DNA of 64,000 nt, taken from positions 124,001 through 188,000 of the forward strand of contig CAMNSD010000001.1 of the NCBI GenBank assembly GCA_946554445.1. The letters run 5' to 3'. The notes below the pieces were generated by a model. The model was not told the DNA's origin and ran no database searches. It worked only from the letters and a program-made list of their open reading frames with translations. Made by a program: the position numbers and the translations under genes. Shown piece by piece: positions 40,022 through 47,486 of the stretch. Numbering within the stretch: position 1 is the first letter of the stretch; the number at the start of each line of letters is the position of its first letter. This DNA comes from an uncultured Lachnospiraceae bacterium. GTDB taxonomy: Bacteria; Bacillota; Clostridia; Lachnospirales; Lachnospiraceae.

Positions 40022-41033
40022 AGACACCCTTCCCTTCTCTCATCTGATCCAGAAGTTTTTCCTTATTACTCTTCTGTTTCTCATGATAACCCGTAGTTTC
40101 TCTCAAACAGGCATCAAAATACTGGTCTATCCACGCAAAAGCATTAAATGACGCGGCATCCCATTCTGTGTCCGGGTATATGACAATATTATTTCCATTC
40201 ACTGTACAAGCCTCGCCTTCTGGCAAAAGTTCCTCAAAGCTGGCCAGCATATACCTCACCCGATCACAGAGAAAGTTTCTTTTGGTGCTAAAGCCCACAA
40301 ACTCCGCCTGCATATGCGCCGTCTGTTTCACTCCGGCACAGACATACAACGTTATGCTGCCCTCCTGCTCATAACGCGACAGATCGATATCATAATAATA
40401 AGAATACAAATACACAGGATTCCCGTCTGGCGACAGATACTGTTCAAACGTCAGAAACCGCACAGAGTCGCCATACTGTTCTTCCACATACTTTCTGATC
40501 GTCTCTTCCCATGCCCCACCGTCTTTCAAGCTATCCTGATCCGAATCTTTTTCCCGTATCATACAGGCAATATCATAGTTTTCCCCATATTCATCCTGTC
40601 CATGTAATACGCTGCTCGCCCCAATACCGTCCGCAGACAGAAGCCCCATGGTACTGCCTAGGGGATCCGAATAGCAAAACTTATCTCGATACTCCACATT
40701 GCCGCCCTGCCGCACAAAATACATCGGCATCAATAGATTCAGTTTTTGTCCGGGATATAACAAGCTGGGATCTTTGACAATCTCTTTATTTACTTCATAT
40801 AACTCCTTATAAAGTCCGCCGTCCCTATACATCCACAAAGCAATGTCCCACAGGGTATCGCCGGGCTTCACTTCATATTCTTCCGTCTCCGCCGGCAAAA
40901 GCACATAATATTCCCCCGCTTGCGGCCTGCCAATCGTGATATAGTTATCCTCCGCCTGGACCGGAAGCACAATACCACCGGCAAGAAGCGCCGCTGCCGA
41001 TATCCCCGCTATTCCTCTTCCCAATAATCCCAT
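39993..41033 (-). CDS. Secreted LysM-domain protein
   Basis: About 346 residues. The N-terminal signal peptide (GIAGISAAALLAGGIVLPVQA) is followed by one LysM domain: YEVKPGDTLWDIALWMY near 52 to LLYPGQKLNLL near 92. LysM binds peptidoglycan. The remaining 240 residues match no domain I recognise; EDNYITIGRP and repeated aromatic beta-like segments suggest a globular ligand-binding part. The ATG at 41033 lies 25 bp inside the upstream gene; an ATG eight codons earlier is possible. Gene order membrane protein, LysM protein, AraC regulator, all overlapping, suggests one envelope-sensing unit. Role unknown. Confidence 0.8.
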   Translation of the reverse strand: MGLLGRGIAGISAAALLAGGIVLPVQAEDNYITIGRPQAGEYYVLLPAETEEYEVKPGDTLWDIALWMYRDGGLYKELYEVNKEIVKDPSLLYPGQKLNLLMPMYFVRQGGNVEYRDKFCYSDPLGSTMGLLSADGIGASSVLHGQDEYGENYDIACMIREKDSDQDSLKDGGAWEETIRKYVEEQYGDSVRFLTFEQYLSPDGNPVYLYSYYYDIDLSRYEQEGSITLYVCAGVKQTAHMQAEFVGFSTKRNFLCDRVRYMLASFEELLPEGEACTVNGNNIVIYPDTEWDAASFNAFAWIDQYFDACLRETTGYHEKQKSNKEKLLDQMREGKGVYGGKKKAGN

Positions 41034-42142
41034 ACGCTCGCCTGATCTCCCAACCAAATGTTATCGTGCTTATCCTTACAGCGCAATATCTCTCCCGTAC
41101 TTTCCGATTTATCATATCTGTCCCAGAACATGGACTCTCTCCTGTAAGGCGCAATCTCTTCGGCTGTAAGTTCCGTATAGAAGGTACTGTTGGACGGATC
41201 GCTGTTAGAGATTCCCGCCACCTTAGGATCCAAAGATACCCCTATCACAAAATTCCCTTCTTTCGTGATATAGTAAAACGGTACAAACTCATAGAATGGC
41301 TCCAACTCTTTATCTGCGCAATTAAACCAATCCACAAAAATATTTTCATCCTCCGATGCGACCATCTCTTCTCCCAGTTTTTCATTAAACTTATCGGCCC
41401 ACAACTCGACAAACTCCTCATCCAGCCGCAATATATCTTTTAAAGCATAACTCTCTCCCGTCAAGAGATCCACCGTCATCGCCCGCTGCGTAATATAAAC
41501 ATACCAGACCGGATTGATCGGTGCATAGATTTCCTTGTAGCTGACGCTCATGAGATATTGACTGTGGTACGTCACATTACACTCCACATCACTGCTGAAA
41601 ATACTGTACTCCTCCTGTAGCTGCTTCACCTCAGCGTTGGGGTTCAGATGCCAGTAATTTACCCGATCCATAGCCACATCATATAGTTGGGCATTAATCT
41701 GTTCCAGCTGCTCAATCGGCTCCTCGTCTGTCCCCTCGAGAACGGGATATTCCACCGTCAGCACATCCCAGTAAGGATATTCGTCTGAATATTCCACATA
41801 ATACTGCTGCTTCTGCACCGTATAATCATGATATCCTCTGTGTCCCGCGTGGCTTACCAGATAAGCCGCAGCAGCGCCCACCGCCACTGCCAGGACGACG
41901 ACCGCCGCAAAAATCAACAGCCATTGATGGCTCTTTGCGGACGGCTGTGCCTGTTCCGGCATTTCTTGTTCCGGTGTTATCTGTTCTGATGCTGTCTGCT
42001 CCGAAATCACCTGTTCAGGCACTGTTTGCTCTGGCATGTATGTATTTTTATCTATAATTCTTGTTATTATATTTTTAACGCCGATATTATTTCTTCTATA
42101 TTTTCCTATACAATCATTATATTCCGTCTGTATTCCTTCCAT
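41009..42142 (-). CDS. Membrane-anchored protein, DUF3298/RsiV-like C-terminal region
   Basis: 377 residues with one membrane helix (WLLIFAAVVVLAVAVGAAAAY, about 74-95). The cytoplasmic N-terminus carries short degenerate repeats of a PEQ/SEQ unit (PEQTVPEQVISEQTASEQ). The extracytoplasmic part (100-377) has YPYWDVLTVEYPVL, MSVSYKEIYAP and MTVDLLTGESYALKDIL, resembling DUF3298/DUF4163 domains found in anti-sigma factors such as RsiV. No sigma factor gene is adjacent; instead a LysM protein and an AraC regulator follow with overlaps. GGAG precedes the ATG by 11 nt, and a consensus promoter lies 114-142 bp upstream. Confidence 0.68.
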   Translation of the reverse strand: MEGIQTEYNDCIGKYRRNNIGVKNIITRIIDKNTYMPEQTVPEQVISEQTASEQITPEQEMPEQAQPSAKSHQWLLIFAAVVVLAVAVGAAAAYLVSHAGHRGYHDYTVQKQQYYVEYSDEYPYWDVLTVEYPVLEGTDEEPIEQLEQINAQLYDVAMDRVNYWHLNPNAEVKQLQEEYSIFSSDVECNVTYHSQYLMSVSYKEIYAPINPVWYVYITQRAMTVDLLTGESYALKDILRLDEEFVELWADKFNEKLGEEMVASEDENIFVDWFNCADKELEPFYEFVPFYYITKEGNFVIGVSLDPKVAGISNSDPSNSTFYTELTAEEIAPYRRESMFWDRYDKSESTGEILRCKDKHDNIWLGDQASVWDYWEEE

Positions 42143-42255
42143 AATTATTTACGCTCCCTCAGCCTTATTTAATCATATCGTATCTTGCCGTCAAATACAA
42201 CATGGTGTTCTCTGGCCGCGCTCCCTCCTTACCCAGACTTTGTTGTATCTTCCTA

Positions 42256-42284
42256 ATATTAAGAATACAAACGCCTTGCATCAA
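42256..42284 (-). promoter_or_regulatory. Promoter of the membrane protein-LysM-AraC operon
   Basis: Minus strand TTGATG (42284-42279), 17-nt spacer, TAATAT (42261-42256). The -35 box is formed by the promoter-proximal unit of the 11-bp repeat array. Leader of about 105 nt. Confidence 0.72.
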
Positions 42285-42319
42285 AATAACATCATTTTTG
42301 CATCATAGTTGCATCATTT
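42276..42319 (-). repeat. Four 11-bp direct repeats overlapping a promoter
   Basis: Units of the form TTGCATCATNN begin at 42276, 42287, 42298 and 42309: TTGCATCAAAA, TAACATCATTT, TTGCATCATAG, TTGCATCATTT. The exact 11-bp period places each unit on the same DNA face. They extend upstream from the -35 box of the leftward operon, the arrangement of an activator site array. Confidence 0.7.
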
Positions 42320-42338
42320 CTCTAAAAGATTTCCATTG

Positions 42339-42380
42339 AAAACGAACTCCCCGGCGGTGGAGCGCCGGGGAATCCGTTTT
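42339..42380 (-). terminator. Intrinsic terminator after the Amt-PII gene
   Basis: CCCCGGCG (42349-42356) and CGCCGGGG (42363-42370) form the core stem with a 6-nt loop, extended by imperfect AACG/CGTT pairing. Leftward a GTTTTC tract follows. It is 50 bp past the stop. Confidence 0.8.
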
Positions 42381-42419
42381 CATAGATATATATACAAACT
42401 AAGGGATATAGGTAAACGC

Positions 42420-44189
42420 TTATTCAACATCCTGCAAAGCTGCAAAATCTTCCTCACCTGTGCGGATCTTAACCACCTTATCCACATTGTAGACAAAGAT
42501 TTTGCCGTCTCCGATATGACCTGTATAGAGCGCCTTCTTGGCAGCTTCCACCACAGTGTCCACCGGAATCTTGCTGACTACCACTTCCACCTTAACCTTC
42601 GGCAGGAGTGTCGCATCCATCTCAACGCCGCGGTATTTATCGCCCGCGCCTTTCTGGATACCGCAGCCCATAACCTGCGTCACCGTCATGCCGGTTACGC
42701 CCAGATCGTTCATGGCCTTACGAAGCTTATCATACCTGGAAAGTCTGGCGATAATGGACACCTTATAGATACCTGTCGCCGCTGCCATCGGTACCTGTGC
42801 GACTTTGACAGCCGCCTCCTTGAGCGTCTGGGAAGCCTCGTCATAATCCTCCACGCCAAGACTCGTATTCTCATTCACTTCCATGGACATGGTATTGGAT
42901 ACATCCATGATGCTGAAACCTGAGTATGCAGATGCCAGACCATGCTCCATGCTGTCCAGACCAACGATCTCTTCCTCCTGGGAGGCACGCAGACCGATCA
43001 CTGACCTGATGATTAAGAATACAATCGTGATCGTCACAGCTGTCCAGGCCGCTACTGATGCAAAACCAATCAGCTGCAGACCAAGAAGTTCAAAACCGCC
43101 GCCATAGAACAAACCTACCAGTTCCTCTCCGGAGGCATTAGCGATAGAATATCCCGGCGCTGTGTTGGTAGCGAAGAACCCGACAGAGATAGTGCCCCAG
43201 ATACCGTTCATCATATGTACTGCTACCGCACCCACGGGATCGTCTATCCGAAGTTTATAATCCAGCAGCCAAACACCAAATACTACCAAAAGCCCCGCTA
43301 CCGCACCAATCACGATAGAACCGAAAGCATCCGTCACATCGCAGGGCGCCGTAATGGCCACCAATCCTGCCAAAGATGCATTCAAACACATGGATACATC
43401 CGGTTTGCCATACTTAATCCAAGTAAAAATCATACATACCACTGTAGCTACCGCCGGAGCGATCGTAGTTGTCACAAAGATGGAACCCAGTTGCTCCACA
43501 GTCGTTGCCGCTGCTCCGTTAAAGCCATACCAGCCGAGCCAGAGAATGAACACGCCCAGAGCGCCAATCGGCAGGTTGTGGCCCGGAAAAGCATTGACTT
43601 TCGTAATTTTGCCGTCTTTATCTTTTGTAAATTTACCGATACGAGGTCCTAACAACTTAGCGCCCACCAGTGCGGAGATACCGCCCACCATATGAATCGC
43701 ACAGGAACCTGCAAAATCGTGGAATCCCAGCTGTGCCAGCCAGCCGCCGCCCCAGATCCAGTGCGCCTCAATCGGATAGATTAGCGCCGAGATCACTGCC
43801 GAATACACACAGTAGCTTAAGAACTTCGTTCTTTCCGCCATGGCACCAGATACAATGGTGGCCGTGGTGGCACAGAATACTAAGTTAAACACAAAGTTGG
43901 ACCAGTCAAAACTCTCATATGTCGTAAAGATATCAAATCCCGGCTTCCCAATCAGTCCCATCATGTCCTCGCCCAACAGCAGGCTGAAACCAATCAGAAT
44001 AAATACTACGGTACCGATGCAAAAGTCCATCAGGTTCTTCATAATGATATTGCCCGCGTTCTTGGCTCTGGTAAATCCTGTCTCCACCATCGCGAATCCA
44101 GCCTGCATCCAGAATACCAATGCCGCACCGATCAAAAACCAGACACCAAATATCTGTCCGTTCATGACTTCCATAATCTCATTTGTCAT
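42420..44189 (-). CDS. amt: Ammonium transporter fused to a C-terminal PII (GlnB/GlnK) domain
   Basis: 589 residues. Residues 1-410 are an Amt/Mep/Rh channel with eleven membrane segments: MVETGFTRAKNAGN near 34, FDFAGS-type signature HDFAGSCAIHMVGG near 156 and AVAVHMMNGIWGT near 322. After a linker (430-480) comes a complete PII domain (about 483-589): KVSIIARLSRYDKLRKAM, QKGAGDKYRG, LPKVKVEVVV and GDGKIFVYNV..IRTGEED. In free PII proteins the T-loop ends GAEY51; here the aligned residue is Met in RGVEMDAT, so the usual uridylylation is impossible and regulation must be by nucleotides and 2-oxoglutarate. GGAGGG precedes the ATG. Confidence 0.93.
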   Translation of the reverse strand: MTNEIMEVMNGQIFGVWFLIGAALVFWMQAGFAMVETGFTRAKNAGNIIMKNLMDFCIGTVVFILIGFSLLLGEDMMGLIGKPGFDIFTTYESFDWSNFVFNLVFCATTATIVSGAMAERTKFLSYCVYSAVISALIYPIEAHWIWGGGWLAQLGFHDFAGSCAIHMVGGISALVGAKLLGPRIGKFTKDKDGKITKVNAFPGHNLPIGALGVFILWLGWYGFNGAAATTVEQLGSIFVTTTIAPAVATVVCMIFTWIKYGKPDVSMCLNASLAGLVAITAPCDVTDAFGSIVIGAVAGLLVVFGVWLLDYKLRIDDPVGAVAVHMMNGIWGTISVGFFATNTAPGYSIANASGEELVGLFYGGGFELLGLQLIGFASVAAWTAVTITIVFLIIRSVIGLRASQEEEIVGLDSMEHGLASAYSGFSIMDVSNTMSMEVNENTSLGVEDYDEASQTLKEAAVKVAQVPMAAATGIYKVSIIARLSRYDKLRKAMNDLGVTGMTVTQVMGCGIQKGAGDKYRGVEMDATLLPKVKVEVVVSKIPVDTVVEAAKKALYTGHIGDGKIFVYNVDKVVKIRTGEEDFAALQDVE

Positions 44190-44255
44190 AATATTCCCTC
44201 CTCATTGTCGATACGTGTGTAAGCGGGCCCGAATAGCTTATACGCGCAATAGAAA

Positions 44256-44283
44256 AAGCGCCTTGAGTTTCCTCAAAGCGCCT
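44256..44283 (-). terminator. Terminator between the EamA and Amt-PII genes
   Basis: GCGCCTTGAG (44258-44267) pairs with CTCAAAGCGC (44272-44281), one mismatch, TTTC loop; leftward a CTTTTTC tract follows. It lies 106 bp after the EamA stop and 67 bp before the Amt ATG, so it could end the EamA transcript or act as an amt leader attenuator. Confidence 0.78.
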
Positions 44284-44388
44284 TTGCTTTTATGAGTTGC
44301 ATTGTAGCACTATCATTTTGCCCTGTCAAGTGCTTTATTATAATTTTTTCACAATTTCCATGCATTATTTTTGGTTCATTTTCCCAAA

Positions 44389-45345
44389 TTACTTGTCCGT
44401 CTTCTTCAAAAAGGCCCGACATACACCCTGTAACTCCCCTAGATTTATCTGTGCAAACAGCACCGCAGCAAACACCAGGACACAGCCCAGAATCTCCCGT
44501 CCGGTCATGCTCTCATGTAGGATCAGCATACCTGCCAACACAGAAAATACTGACTCCAGGCTCATCAACAGGGAAGCGATTGCTGGATTAATCCCATCCT
44601 GCCCGATGATCTGCAATGTATACCCCACGCCGCAGGACATAACGCCCGCATACAGGATTGGAATCCACACATCCAAACTCGCAAACATCTGCACCCAACT
44701 CTGGATACCGCCCGGCGCATGTAATATTTCCACGCCAATCATCGGCACAAGCCCCAGCATTCCGCAGACCAAGAACTGGATGCAAGACATACGCACCCCA
44801 TCCACCAGTGGCGAAAAATGGTCTATCACCATAATATGCACAGAAAAACACACAGCGCACAAGAGTAGTAGAACATCGCTCATATAAAAGGAAAATTCTT
44901 CTGTCAGGCATAAAAAATACAGCCCTACGACCGCTGCCAGAATACTCACCCATACATTGAGACGGCATTTTTTACCAAGGAAAATCCCCAGCACCGGCAC
45001 CAGAAGAATATAACAGGCCGTCAGGAATCCAGCCTTTCCGGCAGTAGTGCCATAATACATTCCCAACTGCTGAAAAGTGCTTGCCACAAAGAGCACCGCC
45101 CCGCACAGGCTGCCGCCAATCCATAATCTGCGCTTATCCTGCATTGTCTGCGGTACGCGGTTTTCACTGCGGCTGCCTAACAGACGGATAACCGGCAAGA
45201 GCACCGCCGCACCGAGAAAAGACCGAATACAATTAAACGTGTACGGTCCTGCCGCCGCACCGCCCTGTCTTTGCGCCACAAAGGCAATCCCCCAGACAAG
45301 GGCCGTAAGAATAAGGAGAAATGAATTTCTAATTTCTTTTTTCAT
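44389..45345 (-). CDS. EamA/DMT-family permease
   Basis: 318 residues from ATG 45345, with AGAAAGG 7 nt upstream. Ten membrane segments in two EamA repeats: an N-terminal half with ALVWGIAFVAQRQG near 15 and RSFLGAAVLLPVI near 41, and a second half with ILYAGVMSCGVGYTLQIIG near 222 and ASLLMSLESVFSVLAGM near 254. Drug/metabolite exporters of this type carry amino acids, nucleosides or other small solutes; substrate not assigned. Own promoter; motif C copy 2 lies 100 bp upstream. Confidence 0.9.
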   Translation of the reverse strand: MKKEIRNSFLLILTALVWGIAFVAQRQGGAAAGPYTFNCIRSFLGAAVLLPVIRLLGSRSENRVPQTMQDKRRLWIGGSLCGAVLFVASTFQQLGMYYGTTAGKAGFLTACYILLVPVLGIFLGKKCRLNVWVSILAAVVGLYFLCLTEEFSFYMSDVLLLLCAVCFSVHIMVIDHFSPLVDGVRMSCIQFLVCGMLGLVPMIGVEILHAPGGIQSWVQMFASLDVWIPILYAGVMSCGVGYTLQIIGQDGINPAIASLLMSLESVFSVLAGMLILHESMTGREILGCVLVFAAVLFAQINLGELQGVCRAFLKKTDK

Positions 45346-45385
45346 AAGTAAACCTTTCTGTCCAGATGATTGACTGCGATTTTTT

Positions 45386-45414
45386 ATTATAGCCACTCTG
45401 GTCAGATTTGTAAA
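45386..45414 (-). promoter_or_regulatory. Sigma-A promoter of the EamA gene
   Basis: Minus strand TTTACA (45414-45409), 17-nt spacer, TATAAT (45391-45386). Motif C copy 2 ends about 30 bp upstream of the -35 box. Confidence 0.75.
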
Positions 45415-45444
45415 GCGCATTCAGCCGGTTCATCCCCTTTTTAA

Positions 45445-45476
45445 GGTACAGATTGCGTTTTTTACGGTATCCTTTG
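45445..45476 (-). repeat. 32-bp motif C, copy 2
   Basis: Starts GGTACAGATTGCG and ends CGGTATCCTTTG; 29 of 32 identical to copy 1. Read leftward it lies 100 bp before the EamA start; read rightward it is 20 bp before element B copy 1 and 185 bp before the PP2C gene. Confidence 0.65.
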
Positions 45477-45496
45477 TTATATTTTACGCTGTCTAC

Positions 45497-45610
45497 TATG
45501 ATACAATAGACGCAGGTTCAGCAACCTGCGTCCCAAGAATTGCTCCGCAATTCTTGCTGGTGTCGCCATAGATTACAGCTTCTGTGGTCACGATACAATA
45601 GACGCAGGTT
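45497..45610 (+). repeat. 114-bp element B, copy 1
   Basis: Begins TATGATACAATAGACGCAGG and ends with a second ATACAATAGACGCAGGTT (18-bp terminal direct repeat). Inside is AACCTGCGTC (45523-45532), able to pair with either GACGCAGGTT at 45509-45518 or at 45601-45610, then a second stem AAGAATTGC/GCAATTCTT (45535-45555). About 84% identical (96 of 114) to copy 2 and equal in length. It ends 50 bp before the PP2C gene. CATAG(A/G)TTACAG also recurs at 45567 and 45613. Confidence 0.85.
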
Positions 45611-45660
45611 GTCATAGGTTACAGTCTATATAGTTTACATCACAAAAGAGGGGTACTGTC

Positions 45661-47079
45661 TTGAACAAAAATAGAAAAAAGCAACATGATATTATCAATA
45701 CGGAGACCGGTCTACAGGCGATCCTTGAGAACGAAGCAGAAGCCAATCAATATGCGGCAAAATGTCTCGCCGTATGCGCCGCCGTCGGCGCATTGGCCTG
45801 GCTATTCAATATTCTGGGCATTTTTATCATCCCACCTTTGATCATGAACATCGGCATGCCGTTCACAATCCTGTTCTTCCTGCTGCCGGCCCTGCTGTGC
45901 AAACTGACGGGAGGCAGACCTTTGTGGGTAAAATACGCCATTGTGATCTGCGGCGTCATAAGTATCTTTATCCTTTCCAGCGCCATGCCCAAACACGGCG
46001 TTTTGGCCTGGGCAATACCGCTTGCGCTAAGTTGTCATTATTATAATAAAAAGCTTACGCAGCTTGCGCTGGTTTCTTCCTGGATCTTCTTTTCCGCCTC
46101 CATCTATCTGGGCATGTTCATCGGAGAGGGAGACTTAAACCTGTTAATTACGGAACCCAACATCAATAAACGTATCATCACAGGACAAATGCTGTATGAC
46201 GCATCTCTTTTCTTTGTGCTTCCGCGCGCGCTTATCCTGCTCGGTCTCTCTTCCATATGCACTACTGTGGCCGGGCGGACAAGAAGACTTTTGGAAAAGC
46301 AGATCAAGGACAGCGAAGAACGTCAGCGTATCTCCACGGAATTGGACGTGGCAACACGAATCCAGGCAGATATGCTGCCCTGTATCTTCCCTGCCTTTCC
46401 GGAGCGTTCCGAATTTGATATCTATGCCGCCATGAATCCGGCCAAGGAAGTGGGCGGCGATTTCTACGATTTCTTTATGGTAGATGAGACGCATCTTGCC
46501 ATGGTCATCGCTGACGTATCCGGAAAAGGCGTTCCCGCCGCCCTCTTCATGGTAATCGGCAAGACGCTGATCAAAGACCATACCCGGCCGCATATCGACT
46601 TGGGAAATGTGTTCTCGGAAGTAAACGATCTGTTGTGCGAGGCTAACAACGAAGGGCTGTTTATCACCGCCTTTGAGGGTGTCCTCAATCTTGTGACGGG
46701 AGAATTTCGCTTTGTCAACGCTGGCCACGAAATACCCTTTATCGCAAGGTCGGGCGGCGTTTATGAACCATACAAACTTCATCCCGGATTCGTCCTGGCA
46801 GGCATGGAAAATATGAAATACAAAAGCAGTTCTATACAGCTTGCGCCCGGAGACAAAATTTTCCAGTATACGGACGGTGTAACAGAAGCTACCAATGCCG
46901 GGCATGAACTTTATGGTATGCAGAGACTCACAGATATTCTCGTACAAAACACCGCAAAAAAACCTGCGGAACTTCTTCCTGCCGTAAAGGCCGATATTGA
47001 TGCCTTTGTGGGAGAAGCGCCGCAGTTTGACGACATTACCATGTTATGTGTAGAATTTTTGAAGACAATGAAGATCTAA
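45661..47079 (+). CDS. Membrane PP2C phosphatase, SpoIIE/RsbU type
   Basis: 472 residues starting with TTG, 7 nt after GAGGGG. Residues 35-225 form about six membrane helices with short loops and no recognised sensor domain. A short coiled coil (LEKQIKDSEERQ) leads to the PP2C domain (about 235-470): ATRIQADMLP, EVGGDFYDFF, IADVSGKGVPAALFM and a C-terminal QFDDITMLCVE supplying the metal-binding aspartates. Such phosphatases dephosphorylate STAS proteins in partner switching. The converging operon encodes exactly such a STAS protein and its kinase, and the stop codons overlap (47076-47079). Confidence 0.92.
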   Translation: MNKNRKKQHDIINTETGLQAILENEAEANQYAAKCLAVCAAVGALAWLFNILGIFIIPPLIMNIGMPFTILFFLLPALLCKLTGGRPLWVKYAIVICGVISIFILSSAMPKHGVLAWAIPLALSCHYYNKKLTQLALVSSWIFFSASIYLGMFIGEGDLNLLITEPNINKRIITGQMLYDASLFFVLPRALILLGLSSICTTVAGRTRRLLEKQIKDSEERQRISTELDVATRIQADMLPCIFPAFPERSEFDIYAAMNPAKEVGGDFYDFFMVDETHLAMVIADVSGKGVPAALFMVIGKTLIKDHTRPHIDLGNVFSEVNDLLCEANNEGLFITAFEGVLNLVTGEFRFVNAGHEIPFIARSGGVYEPYKLHPGFVLAGMENMKYKSSSIQLAPGDKIFQYTDGVTEATNAGHELYGMQRLTDILVQNTAKKPAELLPAVKADIDAFVGEAPQFDDITMLCVEFLKTMKI

Positions 47080-47486
47080 ATATTATTCCAGTTGATTTCC
47101 TCATCGGCAGGAGATTCTGCCAATGCCGCATGTACTTTATCCAGCAGGATCTCCTCGTCAATTGGTTTCACCACATAGTCTTTTGCACCGCCTGCGACGG
47201 CTTTGACCACATGCCCCTTATCATTATTTGACGTCAGGAAAATAACCGGCACATTCTTTAAATGCTCTCTTTCCTTGATCATCTTAAGCATCTCATAGCC
47301 GTTGATCTCCGGCATATCAATATCTAAAATAATCAAATCCGGTGTCCTGTCCTTCAAGAACTGAAGCGCACGTTTCCCACCGGAAAAAGCATGCAGATCA
47401 TATTTTTCCCCCAATACCTTCGTAAGCATCTTTAGAACGATTCCACTGTCATCCACCGCCACAATCTTTTTCTTTTCAAATAACAT
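47076..47486 (-). CDS. Stand-alone response regulator receiver (CheY-like)
   Basis: 136 residues, receiver domain only. VAVDDSGIV near residue 9 (acidic pair), LIILDIDMPEING near 51 with the phospho-accepting Asp, VIFLTSNND near 81 (Thr) and YVVKPIDEE near 103 (Lys). The C-terminal ESPADEEINWNNI is a short acidic tail. It overlaps the hybrid kinase gene by 11 bp and is its likely phosphorelay end point. With no output domain it must act by protein contact. Confidence 0.93.
   Translation of the reverse strand: MLFEKKKIVAVDDSGIVLKMLTKVLGEKYDLHAFSGGKRALQFLKDRTPDLIILDIDMPEINGYEMLKMIKEREHLKNVPVIFLTSNNDKGHVVKAVAGGAKDYVVKPIDEEILLDKVHAALAESPADEEINWNNI

Noticed and set aside
42276..42319. Regular short repeats considered as a CRISPR array
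   Set aside because: Units are only 11 bp, directly adjacent and without spacers or cas genes; they form part of a promoter.
45497..45610. Element B as a simple bidirectional terminator
   Set aside because: Stems are not followed by uridine runs, and both copies lie just upstream of genes in the same sense.
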